From a virus, in IMG/VR virus record IMGVR_UViG_3300000547_000002, positions 1-64,000 of that record: a stretch of DNA of 64,000 nt, one strand, 5' to 3'. Within the stretch, counting starts at the first letter, position 1. Each line of letters begins with the position of its first letter. Below are positions 15,145 through 22,907 of this stretch, in pieces. The notes below the pieces were generated by a model. It ran no database searches. It saw nothing but the letters and a program-made list of their open reading frames with translations, and was not told the origin of the DNA. The translations under genes were made by a program, and so were the position numbers.

Positions 15145-16550
15145 AATAGATGTGCTAATTCAGGAAACACTTTTTGTGCTTGAATTCCTCTTATACTATC
15201 TAACTCGGTGATGTATTCTCGAAAACCCTTTAATTCGTTTGACTTATCTTCCGCTTCCATATGATTCATTACAGCTTCCCAGCGTTTCCAACCGTAAGGG
15301 TTATTCTTCCAAAAATCATCATCCTGTCTATAATTATTCCAAAGCCAGTCTTTAAATTCTCTATATCTTTCTCTTACTTCTTGTTTATCTTCTTTCGGAA
15401 GACACTGAATACTTAAAAATGTAGGTATGTATAACAGGTGCATATTAACTAGGCCGCCGCCCATTTGCACACCGCCCGGAACTTTTGAAAAATTAAGTTT
15501 TTTGAAGCCAGACTCTACTTTCCATTTCATAAAATCAGGCAAATGTTTTACATTCAAAATTTGTATTGCAGTAGCAAGACTGGTTGTAATATTATCAGGA
15601 GTGTTGTCTAACATGTGTAAATTACGTTCCACCGTTGCCCATTCTGTAGGATACCTAATGTATTCATCTCTCTCATAACAGGCATCCATAGATATGGCAA
15701 ATTTAACCTTTTTAAAACGCGACCACATTTCGATTAAATCGTCATCTACTAATAAGCCGTTAGAATTATATCGTAATAGAATCTGATCTTCATAACCTTG
15801 GCGAAGTATTTCTTCTATAAACTGCTTATGCTCTTTTATCATCAGAGGCTCGCCGCCTGCAAAGTACACCTGTTTTAAATTAGGAATTTGTGCATTCATT
15901 TCTTCCCAAAACGAAGATTTTTCATGCCATTTATTGTCAAAGGAGGCAGCGTCAAACTGCATTTGACGTTTTACGTTCGAATCTTTTAGTTTGTTCATCA
16001 ACTTTGAATGATCTTGCAACCAGCGAGACGAATCATGGGGAGAACACATAACACACTTGATATTGCAGGTATGTCCTAATCTTAAATCTAGATATTTCAG
16101 TTTTTCAGGAACTGATCCATCTTGTTCTGTCTGTCTGATTAATTCTGGTATATCTACATCATCGTAGTGCCAGGTGAGCGTTTCCCAAATTCTTTTAGAA
16201 ACTACACCTTTAGATTCTTCATGAAAGCATTTTGTACAAGATTTAGGCACTTCACCTCTCATCATGCTTCGGCGAACACTTTTCATATAATCGTTATTCC
16301 AGGCACTCATAGGAGTATCTTCGCCAAAGTTAGCAGGGCGGCCGCTTTCATTTTTTACCAAACCTACTTCATGATCATTTCCTGCACCGCTAGCATTTGC
16401 CGAACAACAAAGTCTCATATCGCCGTTTGGTCTAGTAGCAAAATGTATCCAAGGCAATACACAATAAGTAGAAGATCCAGATACCTGTTTTATCTTATCT
16501 TGTAAATCCACAATTTCTAAGTTTTTTAATTCTTCTGTTTTATCAGGCAT
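15141..16550 (-). CDS. Radical SAM protein with N-terminal twitch domain (469 aa)
   Basis: The N-terminal cluster is C30, C48, C49, C105 and C108, followed by the core CxxxCxxC at C162-C166-C169 (TCNIKCVMCSPHDSS) and an AGGEPL motif near residue 240. The order is the same as in the proteins at 12014-13285 and 27517-28893. It is the 5-prime partner of the C-terminal-SPASM type gene at 14146, mirroring the plus-strand pair at 12014-14162. It starts eight bases inside a methyltransferase-like gene. Substrate unknown. Confidence 0.88.
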   Translation of the reverse strand: MPDKTEELKNLEIVDLQDKIKQVSGSSTYCVLPWIHFATRPNGDMRLCCSANASGAGNDHEVGLVKNESGRPANFGEDTPMSAWNNDYMKSVRRSMMRGEVPKSCTKCFHEESKGVVSKRIWETLTWHYDDVDIPELIRQTEQDGSVPEKLKYLDLRLGHTCNIKCVMCSPHDSSRWLQDHSKLMNKLKDSNVKRQMQFDAASFDNKWHEKSSFWEEMNAQIPNLKQVYFAGGEPLMIKEHKQFIEEILRQGYEDQILLRYNSNGLLVDDDLIEMWSRFKKVKFAISMDACYERDEYIRYPTEWATVERNLHMLDNTPDNITTSLATAIQILNVKHLPDFMKWKVESGFKKLNFSKVPGGVQMGGGLVNMHLLYIPTFLSIQCLPKEDKQEVRERYREFKDWLWNNYRQDDDFWKNNPYGWKRWEAVMNHMEAEDKSNELKGFREYITELDSIRGIQAQKVFPELAHLL

Positions 16551-17139
16551 GTCCTATAACCATAAATCTTTTATATTTTGGTGTAGTAAAAACATATTCT
16601 TGAAAAGTATTTAATTGTAAAATATCTGACAATTCCTTTACCGAGTTAACACAATTTATATGTTCCTCTAAACTAAAGAAATCATTATTTTGTGCTGCAA
16701 CTAACGTTCCCTGAGGAATGTTCTCTTTCCATATTCTTAAATTTGATTTTTTTATATGCTCAGTGCTTGTATTAATTACAACATCTGCTTCCTTAGTATA
16801 TTCACACATATCTGCTGTGACTGCAGAAAACCTTCCTTCCATTTCATATCTCTTGTTTATAGTATTTGCAATTTCTTTACAAGTTGGGTCGATATCTACG
16901 CTGATGATATGCTCTACTTTTATTGAGCTATTAAAAAGAAGACTAGCTAAAACTCCGTTCCATCCTCCGTGAATCACAATTTTATTAGGATTGTCGGCAA
17001 CAAAGTGTTTTAACTTTTCTATCAGCCATAGTTTAGAATGGACTTGTCCTTTCCAAAAGCTTTCAAGGGTTCTGTATCTATCCTCGGAGTTGCGAATAGC
17101 GTCCATCCAAAAAAGAACGTCTTCTATATCAACTTTCAT
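16543..17139 (-). CDS. Class I methyltransferase-like protein (198 aa)
   Basis: The fold signature is VIHGGWNGVLASLLF (glycine-rich motif I at residues 56-62), then HIISVDIDP (acidic end of strand 2) and a VTADMCEY/ADVVINTSTEHI pair matching motifs II and IV of Rossmann-fold S-adenosylmethionine methyltransferases. The NTSTEH loop is where the catalytic or acceptor-binding residues usually lie. It lies between two radical SAM genes and overlaps both, which suggests a shared pathway. The motif I is less glycine-rich than usual, so another SAM- or NAD-binding role is possible. Confidence 0.6.
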   Translation of the reverse strand: MKVDIEDVLFWMDAIRNSEDRYRTLESFWKGQVHSKLWLIEKLKHFVADNPNKIVIHGGWNGVLASLLFNSSIKVEHIISVDIDPTCKEIANTINKRYEMEGRFSAVTADMCEYTKEADVVINTSTEHIKKSNLRIWKENIPQGTLVAAQNNDFFSLEEHINCVNSVKELSDILQLNTFQEYVFTTPKYKRFMVIGHA

Positions 17140-18139
17140 ACTTAGCCTTTGGTATTTTAGAATCTGCTGAACTTACGCAGGTAGATGTAATGCAAGGCAT
17201 AGGTTTTTGAAACAATTCAAACCCATTGTCTATCGTACCGAGAGGTTCATCATGACAGGAATATGATCTTTTGATCTCTCCTCCTGGTTCTCTTACTATA
17301 CAACTTTGATAACCTGCGCTACACTGCCAGCCATGAAATTTATTAAAATCGAATGCATTTAATCTCTCTGCTTGATCAACATCGTACCAATTTCCTTGAT
17401 CGTCCTGCATAGCCATTTGATTTTGATATTCGCCGTCAATGTGCTGCGGAAATCCTGTTTGCATTTTGTCTATCTGTGCCTGAGTATAGTCTCCCACAAT
17501 AAAACTTGCTGTAGGGTCGCTTTGAGGCTTTAGCGTGACGTTTATCCCCCGTTCTGCAAATCTAGAACACCTATCATAGTATGCATCAAAAAATTCTGGC
17601 ACCATTACTTGATTGATTGTTAGTAACACACCTCTCTTCATTAACTGCAGACACTTGTCACTGAATTCCTGTTCTTTTGCAAACTCTGCATGAAAACTTG
17701 CTGTGATACTTCTACGTTGAAGACACTCTGTAACATCTAACCACTCTGCCCACCATTTTGATCCCGGAGACAGATTTGTTGTCATGTGAATACTTTGGTA
17801 ATCTGGATTAGGATCATCGGCATAATGCTCTACAAGTTTAAGAAAATGCTTGTATGCTGTAGGTTCGCCTCCTGAAAACGAAAAGTGAAAATTTGTAAAA
17901 CCATTGTCTTCTGCTTGGGACTTAATTTCGTCCATTACTTCGCAATAGGTTTTCAAAGGACGATGATCAGGTTTTGACGATCTAGCATATGGCCAACAAT
18001 ATGAACAAGAGTAATTACAAAAACGGGCTAGGATCCAAGACACGCTAAAGAGGTCAGTGTTCAAAAGAGTTTTTTGTCCTAGTTTTACTATCCTATCAAA
18101 GGGAATATGCTGAAAATTATACATACTTCCCAACATCAT
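17129..18139 (-). CDS. Radical SAM protein with modified C-terminal cysteine cluster
   Basis: Two nearby starts are possible: ATG 18139 (336 residues) or ATG 18124 (331 residues); neither has a clear ribosome-binding site. Counting from 18124, the cluster motif is C36-NYS-C40-SY-C43, followed by SFSGGEPTAY and TTNLS. The C-terminal part has FHGWQC, a REPGGEIKRSYSC stretch and CITSTCVSSADS. This matches the proteins at 13278 and 14146, but the last cysteine of the CxC end is a serine. The auxiliary cluster may therefore be coordinated differently. It overlaps the upstream radical SAM gene by 8-23 bases. Confidence 0.83.
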   Translation of the reverse strand: MMLGSMYNFQHIPFDRIVKLGQKTLLNTDLFSVSWILARFCNYSCSYCWPYARSSKPDHRPLKTYCEVMDEIKSQAEDNGFTNFHFSFSGGEPTAYKHFLKLVEHYADDPNPDYQSIHMTTNLSPGSKWWAEWLDVTECLQRRSITASFHAEFAKEQEFSDKCLQLMKRGVLLTINQVMVPEFFDAYYDRCSRFAERGINVTLKPQSDPTASFIVGDYTQAQIDKMQTGFPQHIDGEYQNQMAMQDDQGNWYDVDQAERLNAFDFNKFHGWQCSAGYQSCIVREPGGEIKRSYSCHDEPLGTIDNGFELFQKPMPCITSTCVSSADSKIPKAKYES

Positions 18140-19184
18140 AAATCATTGTAGAACATTGTCTTGCGCATGTAAAACATTTATTTTCTCCTTGCCAGTAAGA
18201 AGGTAATTCATCCCATAAAACATCGTTATTATAAAAAATTTTATCTTTACAATTTGGTACACCTATATCATTTAGAATCTGCTTGGTTTGTTCCACCGTT
18301 ATATTACGTAGAAAATGTATAGGAAGTCTTTCTTCAATTGGACTTTCTAGATATTCTCCTGCAAGCCAACAGCACGGAAAAATATTACCATAAGGATCTA
18401 CATATATAGATTTATCTGTTTTACACTTAGGTTGAATTACAGAATCCTGTATTGCTTTTTTTCTGACATCTTTGTTAAGCAGAGTATTTAATTCGTAGTT
18501 AGGATTCATTTTATATTGATTTTGTTTAGCAGGCTTCAGATAATATTCGAAATTTCCTGCTTTATCAATTACTTCAAATTTTTTCATTTCGTAAAAACGA
18601 GTCGTTCGTACAAAATTAACCGAATGGACTCCTAAATCTAACAAGTATTCTTCTAATTCAAAGATGTCTTGCTCGTTATGTTCAAATACAAGACTATCAA
18701 CTCTTGCTTTCCCACCGGCCTCTATGAAAGCTGTCATATTTTCTATTACTTTATCGAAATCTGTATTTCTCCTATATAATTCGTGTTTACCTTTGAATCC
18801 ATCAACAGCGAAAATAACTTCAGAATTGGATTGCGTGCCTATAACTTTTGCAAACTTATCCCACCATTTTTTATTTCTCATCCCGCCGTTAGTATGTATA
18901 GCTAACCTAGTATTTGGATTGCATTGTCTAACGTAATCATATATTTCTAAACAATCTCTAGCAAAAGCTGGATCACCGTAGTTGCCACAACTATAAAAAT
19001 TTCTTATTTGGCTTAAGAAACTGCTGGGAAACCAATTTTTAAATTCTTCTAATGATATATCACCGCCTTTTATAAAAGGTCGTAAGGGACCACCATGAAA
19101 ATTCCTAGCACACATAGGACATTGCGCTTGACATTTGTCTGTTAATTCTATGTGGATTTCAGAAATTTCTTTTACGTTAATCAT
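18117..19184 (-). CDS. Radical SAM/SPASM-type protein (355 aa)
   Basis: The cluster motif is C18-QAQ-C22-PM-C25 in a context (ELTDKCQAQCPMCARN) common to radical SAM/SPASM proteins. The usual GGEP is replaced by YSCGNYGDP near residue 66, and THTNGG-like AIHTNGG follows. The C-terminal SPASM-like part contains PKCKTDKSIYVDPYGNIFPCCWL, a later cysteine (NCKDK) and CFTCARQC. It differs from the other six and is closest to the type that modifies peptides or activates sulfatases, but the substrate is not known. It overlaps the downstream radical SAM gene and a glycosyltransferase-like gene upstream. Confidence 0.85.
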   Translation of the reverse strand: MINVKEISEIHIELTDKCQAQCPMCARNFHGGPLRPFIKGGDISLEEFKNWFPSSFLSQIRNFYSCGNYGDPAFARDCLEIYDYVRQCNPNTRLAIHTNGGMRNKKWWDKFAKVIGTQSNSEVIFAVDGFKGKHELYRRNTDFDKVIENMTAFIEAGGKARVDSLVFEHNEQDIFELEEYLLDLGVHSVNFVRTTRFYEMKKFEVIDKAGNFEYYLKPAKQNQYKMNPNYELNTLLNKDVRKKAIQDSVIQPKCKTDKSIYVDPYGNIFPCCWLAGEYLESPIEERLPIHFLRNITVEQTKQILNDIGVPNCKDKIFYNNDVLWDELPSYWQGENKCFTCARQCSTMIYDVGKYV

Positions 19185-19851
19185 TGTAAATTGTTTTTAA
19201 CCAATCAAAATCATTTATTTTGAATAGTTCTTCTAAATTGTTTTTATTTTGTTCGCCGAACTTCTTCCCTGCCTTTGCACCCTTTATTGTGTCAATACCA
19301 AATGGTCTATTTGTTCCTTTGTTACACCAGATATCAAGTCTCTCTGCTGTTTCAATGTCCTGCTGCCTATCTATAATCCGACTTGCTAATTTAGCACACT
19401 CTCTAAATCCGCTTTTCCAGGCATTAAAAGAATCGGTGTTGAATGCTGTAATATTTGATACTTCTTTTATTGCTTTAAAATTAAAACTTATTGAAGTTGT
19501 CATGTCAGGTTTAGAAGTATCCATTTTTTTGGTTAATCGAGTAGGCAATAATTTTACGCCTCCGTAACCATAAATCAAATCATTTACAGGATTTTTAGAT
19601 CGCCAAACATGGACAGTTTCTAAATTATATTCGTCTACTTCATAATCAAAAGAAAAATCATCTAGAAGTTCAGCATCTGCGTCTACTACCCAGAACATTT
19701 TTGTGAAACACTTTTTTGCTGCTTGAATGTGGGCTTGATGTATTCCGTCTACACCGTCAATTCTTTTTGCAGAAGGGTATCTTGATTTCAATAAGTCCCA
19801 ATTTTTATCTGCGTTTGGTTCATTATACGAAATAAAAACAATATCATACAT
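19177..19851 (-). CDS. GT-A-like glycosyltransferase candidate (224 aa)
   Basis: The protein begins YDIVFISYNEPNADKNW and has a WVVDADAE motif with DAD at residues 57-59, the usual metal-binding DxD of GT-A enzymes. A second conserved block (FNAWKSGFRECAKL, ERLDIWCNKG, GIDTIKGAKAG) is shared with the longer protein at 28890-29792, which I take as a paralogue. Related sequences occur in T4-like phages. The donor and acceptor sugars are unknown. It lies immediately before a radical SAM gene, as does its paralogue. Confidence 0.6.
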   Translation of the reverse strand: MYDIVFISYNEPNADKNWDLLKSRYPSAKRIDGVDGIHQAHIQAAKKCFTKMFWVVDADAELLDDFSFDYEVDEYNLETVHVWRSKNPVNDLIYGYGGVKLLPTRLTKKMDTSKPDMTTSISFNFKAIKEVSNITAFNTDSFNAWKSGFRECAKLASRIIDRQQDIETAERLDIWCNKGTNRPFGIDTIKGAKAGKKFGEQNKNNLEELFKINDFDWLKTIYND

Positions 19852-19869
19852 TGTATTATGTTATATAAA

Positions 19870-20646
19870 TCATAGTAATTTGTCAACCAAAGGAGAAAGT
19901 TTGTCTGCGACTTGTCTATGTATATCAGGACCGTCGTGCATTAAATCTCTCGCACGCCCTGTGTCGATAGTATCTATAATATGTAGGTCTTGGTACTGCC
20001 TATCAAAATCGCCTTCCCAAGTCCAGTTTAATACAGGGACTCCCACATGTTGCCATAACATATTTGCAGAAAAATAACAATTATAGTTATTTGCTATCAT
20101 TTCTCCTTTTTCTATGCAATATCTTTTCAAAAACCAATCAGTATCTTTTTTTTGATATTTTGTAGTTACATTGTAATGTTTGAAAACGACTGAATTAGAT
20201 TTTTCATAAGCAAAACTTTTTCTAAAAGTTTGAGGCCATTGATAAATTACAAGCGAAGGAACAGGATATGCGTTTTTAATCCACTGCAAGCTATTAAAAT
20301 ACTGGATGTCAGGACCTGTGCCTGCTTTTCCTAGGTTTAAAAAATCTATACCTTTAGGATTTAGTAATTGAGAACACCAAATATGTTCTTCAAAATTTCC
20401 TACTCCTTCTGTGTGCGAGCATCCAAAAACTAAAACAAATTGTTTATCTAGATTCTTTATTTCTTTTGTTCTATATCCCTCTTGATTAAATTCATAAATT
20501 ATATCATCTTCTAGATATATAGGATTTACATTTTTTTTATGCCTTAAAAAAATATCATATTCTTCTGAATCCCAGCCTTTTAAACAAGCATTCTTTCTTT
20601 CTTTGTCTATTAATATTTCTTTCTCATTAAATTCAAGATCAGGCAT
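19870..20646 (-). CDS. SGNH/GDSL-family hydrolase (258 aa)
   Basis: The catalytic-serine block is FGCSHTEGVG with S77, then NLGKAGTGPD as the oxyanion Gly block, and the C-terminal block MHDGPDIHRQ with D238/D241 and H243. These are the Ser-Gly-Asp/His landmarks of SGNH esterases, which often remove acetyl or other acyl groups from glycans. The N-terminal 65 residues are an extension without recognised domain. It overlaps the nucleotide-sugar dehydrogenase gene by eight bases and is followed by a glycosyltransferase-like gene, so a carbohydrate substrate is likely but inferred. Confidence 0.7.
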   Translation of the reverse strand: MPDLEFNEKEILIDKERKNACLKGWDSEEYDIFLRHKKNVNPIYLEDDIIYEFNQEGYRTKEIKNLDKQFVLVFGCSHTEGVGNFEEHIWCSQLLNPKGIDFLNLGKAGTGPDIQYFNSLQWIKNAYPVPSLVIYQWPQTFRKSFAYEKSNSVVFKHYNVTTKYQKKDTDWFLKRYCIEKGEMIANNYNCYFSANMLWQHVGVPVLNWTWEGDFDRQYQDLHIIDTIDTGRARDLMHDGPDIHRQVADKLSPLVDKLL

Positions 20647-21862
20647 TTCTAGTATTTCCGTAATGAATTACCTTGCTTACAGAACTTGTAAATTTTCTCC
20701 ACGGATCGATTACAATGCTTTCAGGAGGTATAACGCAATAAATTTCATCTTGAGATTTATCTTTGGTATAATCATATGTAATACTAGCAGAATGTGCCAT
20801 TAAAAATACGCCAGGTTCTTGAGGTTGATACAAATCTCCTGTATAAGGATCAATGTAGGTAGGTGTAATTCCCATCTGTTGTAAATAGTATCCGATTAGA
20901 AGAGAATAGGAACCGTCTGTATAAGGCACTTTTGGTTTATAAGATTTGCCGTGAATATATACAGGCATGTCGTTTTCTTCTGCTAACCTGTGTAATTCTT
21001 TTGCAATATTTTCTGCCTGTACTTCTCTTGCTCGCATAATTGAGTCAAAAAGATCGTAGCCTAGGTCTAGTTCTTGGGCCATGTATCTTAGTGCAATATT
21101 ATCTCTTGGGTGACAGGATCCACCGTCCCCCATTCCTGCTGTCATATATTGTGGGCTCATTATTCTCTTAGAAGAATGTGCAAGTGCATTTGTTACAACA
21201 TCAACATTAATATTGCCCTGCTTTTGTGCGACGTCTTGAATCATGTTTACAAGAGAAATTTTTGCAGAAATAAATGTGTTATAGAAAACCTTAATACACT
21301 CGCACTCGTCATATGTGCCTACAACATAACGTGGGTTATTTTCCATTATAGTGTCATAAAAGTCTCGTAGCCGCTTTGCATCTCCTGTTTCGGTGCCGTC
21401 TTCTGTTCCTATCATTACCATTTCAGGATTTACCATATCCCATGCTACTGAACCCATTGCTATTAAATACGGATTATAAACAAATCTTGTGTTGTTGACA
21501 AGTGGTACAAATTCTCTTCTTGTAGTACCTGGCAGTACTGTAGAAATCAAAACCAAAAGCTGATTCTCGTTCATATGTTTATCGGCTTCTTGTAATACCT
21601 GTTTTACAACATCGTAAGAGAAGTCCTTTGGAGGTAAATGGCAAGTAGGATGTTTTCCGTCGTAGTCGGAATTATGAGGTGTGGGCACAGCTACAAACAC
21701 AATGTCGCAGTTTTGCACACAATCTTTAATAGATGTTTCAAATTCTACTAGATCACTAGGTAAAGGTTCTAAATCATATCCTTTTACAGTATGGCCTTTT
21801 TTAACAATTTCCTCAGCACAAGGCAAGCCTAACTTGCCTACTCCAATGTATCCAATCTGCAT
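20639..21862 (-). CDS. UDP-glucose/GDP-mannose-type nucleotide-sugar dehydrogenase
   Basis: The N-terminal Rossmann motif is GYIGVGKLG (residues 4-12) with acidic D30 after strand two. Active-site positions known from UDP-glucose 6-dehydrogenase are all present: K191 and N195 in CIKVFYNTF, the nucleophile C250 in GGSCHPRDN, and D254. The enzyme oxidises a nucleotide sugar twice with NAD to the uronate. C-terminal motifs GKSYKPKV (substrate-binding) are intact, and 407 residues is the expected length. ATG 21862 has AAAGGA eight bases upstream and a late-like TTTAAATA box further up. It is the first gene of the minus-strand block that runs to 14146. Whether the sugar is UDP-glucose or another cannot be read. 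Confidence 0.85.
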   Translation of the reverse strand: MQIGYIGVGKLGLPCAEEIVKKGHTVKGYDLEPLPSDLVEFETSIKDCVQNCDIVFVAVPTPHNSDYDGKHPTCHLPPKDFSYDVVKQVLQEADKHMNENQLLVLISTVLPGTTRREFVPLVNNTRFVYNPYLIAMGSVAWDMVNPEMVMIGTEDGTETGDAKRLRDFYDTIMENNPRYVVGTYDECECIKVFYNTFISAKISLVNMIQDVAQKQGNINVDVVTNALAHSSKRIMSPQYMTAGMGDGGSCHPRDNIALRYMAQELDLGYDLFDSIMRAREVQAENIAKELHRLAEENDMPVYIHGKSYKPKVPYTDGSYSLLIGYYLQQMGITPTYIDPYTGDLYQPQEPGVFLMAHSASITYDYTKDKSQDEIYCVIPPESIVIDPWRKFTSSVSKVIHYGNTRNA

Positions 21863-21889
21863 ACAGCGTCCTTTATAAGTTTATTAACG

Positions 21890-21897
21890 TATTTAAA
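21890..21897 (-). promoter_or_regulatory. T4-late-like promoter box TTTAAATA
   Basis: On the minus strand 21897-21890 reads TTTAAATA, 28 bases upstream of the ATG at 21862, with AAAGGA between. Seven of eight bases match the T4 late box. It would drive the block from the sugar dehydrogenase to 14146. Confidence 0.4.
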
Positions 21898-21992
21898 ATT
21901 CCAAGCTATTTCAGAGATGCCTTCTTGATTCCTTACAATTCCTAGGGCATATTTTTGTTGTATTTGAATTTAAGTTTTTTATTTTTTTGAGA

Positions 21993-22092
21993 CTATAGAT
22001 TGTATAGTTCTTGTCCTAATTTTTCTTCTGCCCATCCGTGATATATTTTCAAAGTCATAATTTTTTCTATATCTTTAGGATATATATTTACA
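21993..22092 (-). pseudogene. Possible C-terminal remnant of a minus-strand gene
   Basis: In the 230-base divergent gap at 21863-22092, a minus-strand frame encodes about 33 codons (with YPKDIEKIMTLKIYHGWAEE) before a stop at 21993. Further upstream the frame continues only inside the opposite-strand aminotransferase gene. The amino-acid composition looks like real protein and not random translation. It could be the tail of a gene whose front was replaced when the plus-strand block arrived. Weak, since it is short and has no known match. Confidence 0.25.
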
Positions 22093-22680
22093 ATGTCTTT
22101 TGAAAATATTGCTAAACTAGAAAGTAAGATTGCTGACTTTTTTAGATCTGAGTATGCGGTAGCAACAGATTGTTGCACACATGCTATAGAACTTTGTTTG
22201 CGGTATACAAATGCAAAAAAAGCAGTATCACCTTTTCATACTTATATTTCGATTCCTTTTACATTCGAAAAACTAGAAATAGAATGGAGTTTTGTCAGTC
22301 TGAAATGGAACGACTATTATTACATAACAGATAGAATTATTGATGCCGCTGTTTACTGGAAAGAAAATGGTTATATAAAAAATACTTTTATGTGTTTAAG
22401 CTTTCAATACAAAAAGCATTTTAGTTTAGGTCGGGGCGGGGCTATATTAACAGATAATTATAATGATTATGTTGAACTTAAAAAAATGAGTTACGATGGT
22501 AGAATTCCTCAAATACCTTGGGCAGAACAAAATATAAAGTCTATAGGATACCACTATTACATGACACCCGAAACCGCAGAATTGGGTCTACAAAAAATAG
22601 ATGATGCTTGTCAGATACCGCCAAATCTTTGGAGTTATAAAGATTATCCTGATCTTTCCACTATGGATGTATTTAAATGA
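22093..22680 (+). CDS. Short DegT/DnrJ/EryC1/StrS-type aminotransferase-like protein (195 aa)
   Basis: The N-terminus (FENIAKLESKIADFFRSEYA-VATDCCTHAIELCLRY) matches the start of PLP-dependent sugar aminotransferases of the DegT family, and SFQYKKHFSLGRGGAIL contains the lysine-before-GxGG pattern that holds PLP. PETAELGLQKIDD matches the motif after the large domain. At 195 residues it is half the usual 370-400: part of the middle and the whole small domain are missing, so it may be inactive alone or act with another protein. Related compact versions occur in phages. It starts a seven-gene plus-strand operon and overlaps the next gene as ATGA. Confidence 0.65.
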   Translation: MSFENIAKLESKIADFFRSEYAVATDCCTHAIELCLRYTNAKKAVSPFHTYISIPFTFEKLEIEWSFVSLKWNDYYYITDRIIDAAVYWKENGYIKNTFMCLSFQYKKHFSLGRGGAILTDNYNDYVELKKMSYDGRIPQIPWAEQNIKSIGYHYYMTPETAELGLQKIDDACQIPPNLWSYKDYPDLSTMDVFK

Positions 22681-22907
22681 AAATTATAACCTTCGGAGAC
22701 AGTTGGGCAGTCGGACATGGATTAGGAATAGGCGAAAACAACTTTACAGATTTTTTAAGCTCTGCTCTAAATTGCGATAATAAAAATTTTGGAGTAAGTG
22801 GCGCTAGCTTGGGTCATATTTTTCGCGATTTTACTAGAGAGATAAAACTAATTAACGGACACAAACTTATAGCTAACCTGTTATTGGAAAAATATGAGAA
22901 ATTGTAA
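22677..22907 (+). CDS. Internally deleted SGNH hydrolase remnant (76 aa)
   Basis: The first 50 residues are the front of an SGNH hydrolase: MKIITFGDSWAVGHGLG with the catalytic Ser in GDSW, then NFGVSGASLGHIFRDF as the Gly block. The last 20 (NGHKLIANLLLEKYEKL) resemble the end of such enzymes, where GHxLIAxxL follows the catalytic His. The roughly 100 residues normally between, including the Asn block and the catalytic Asp, are absent, with the frame kept. It is probably non-functional, yet both ends still overlap their neighbours by 4 and 14 bases. Confidence 0.55.
   Translation: MKIITFGDSWAVGHGLGIGENNFTDFLSSALNCDNKNFGVSGASLGHIFRDFTREIKLINGHKLIANLLLEKYEKL

Noticed and set aside
19860-19886. 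TTGACA and TATAAC on the minus strand before the GT-like gene at 19177
   Set aside because: The spacer is only 15 bases and the boxes overlap the end of the SGNH gene; too weak to list.
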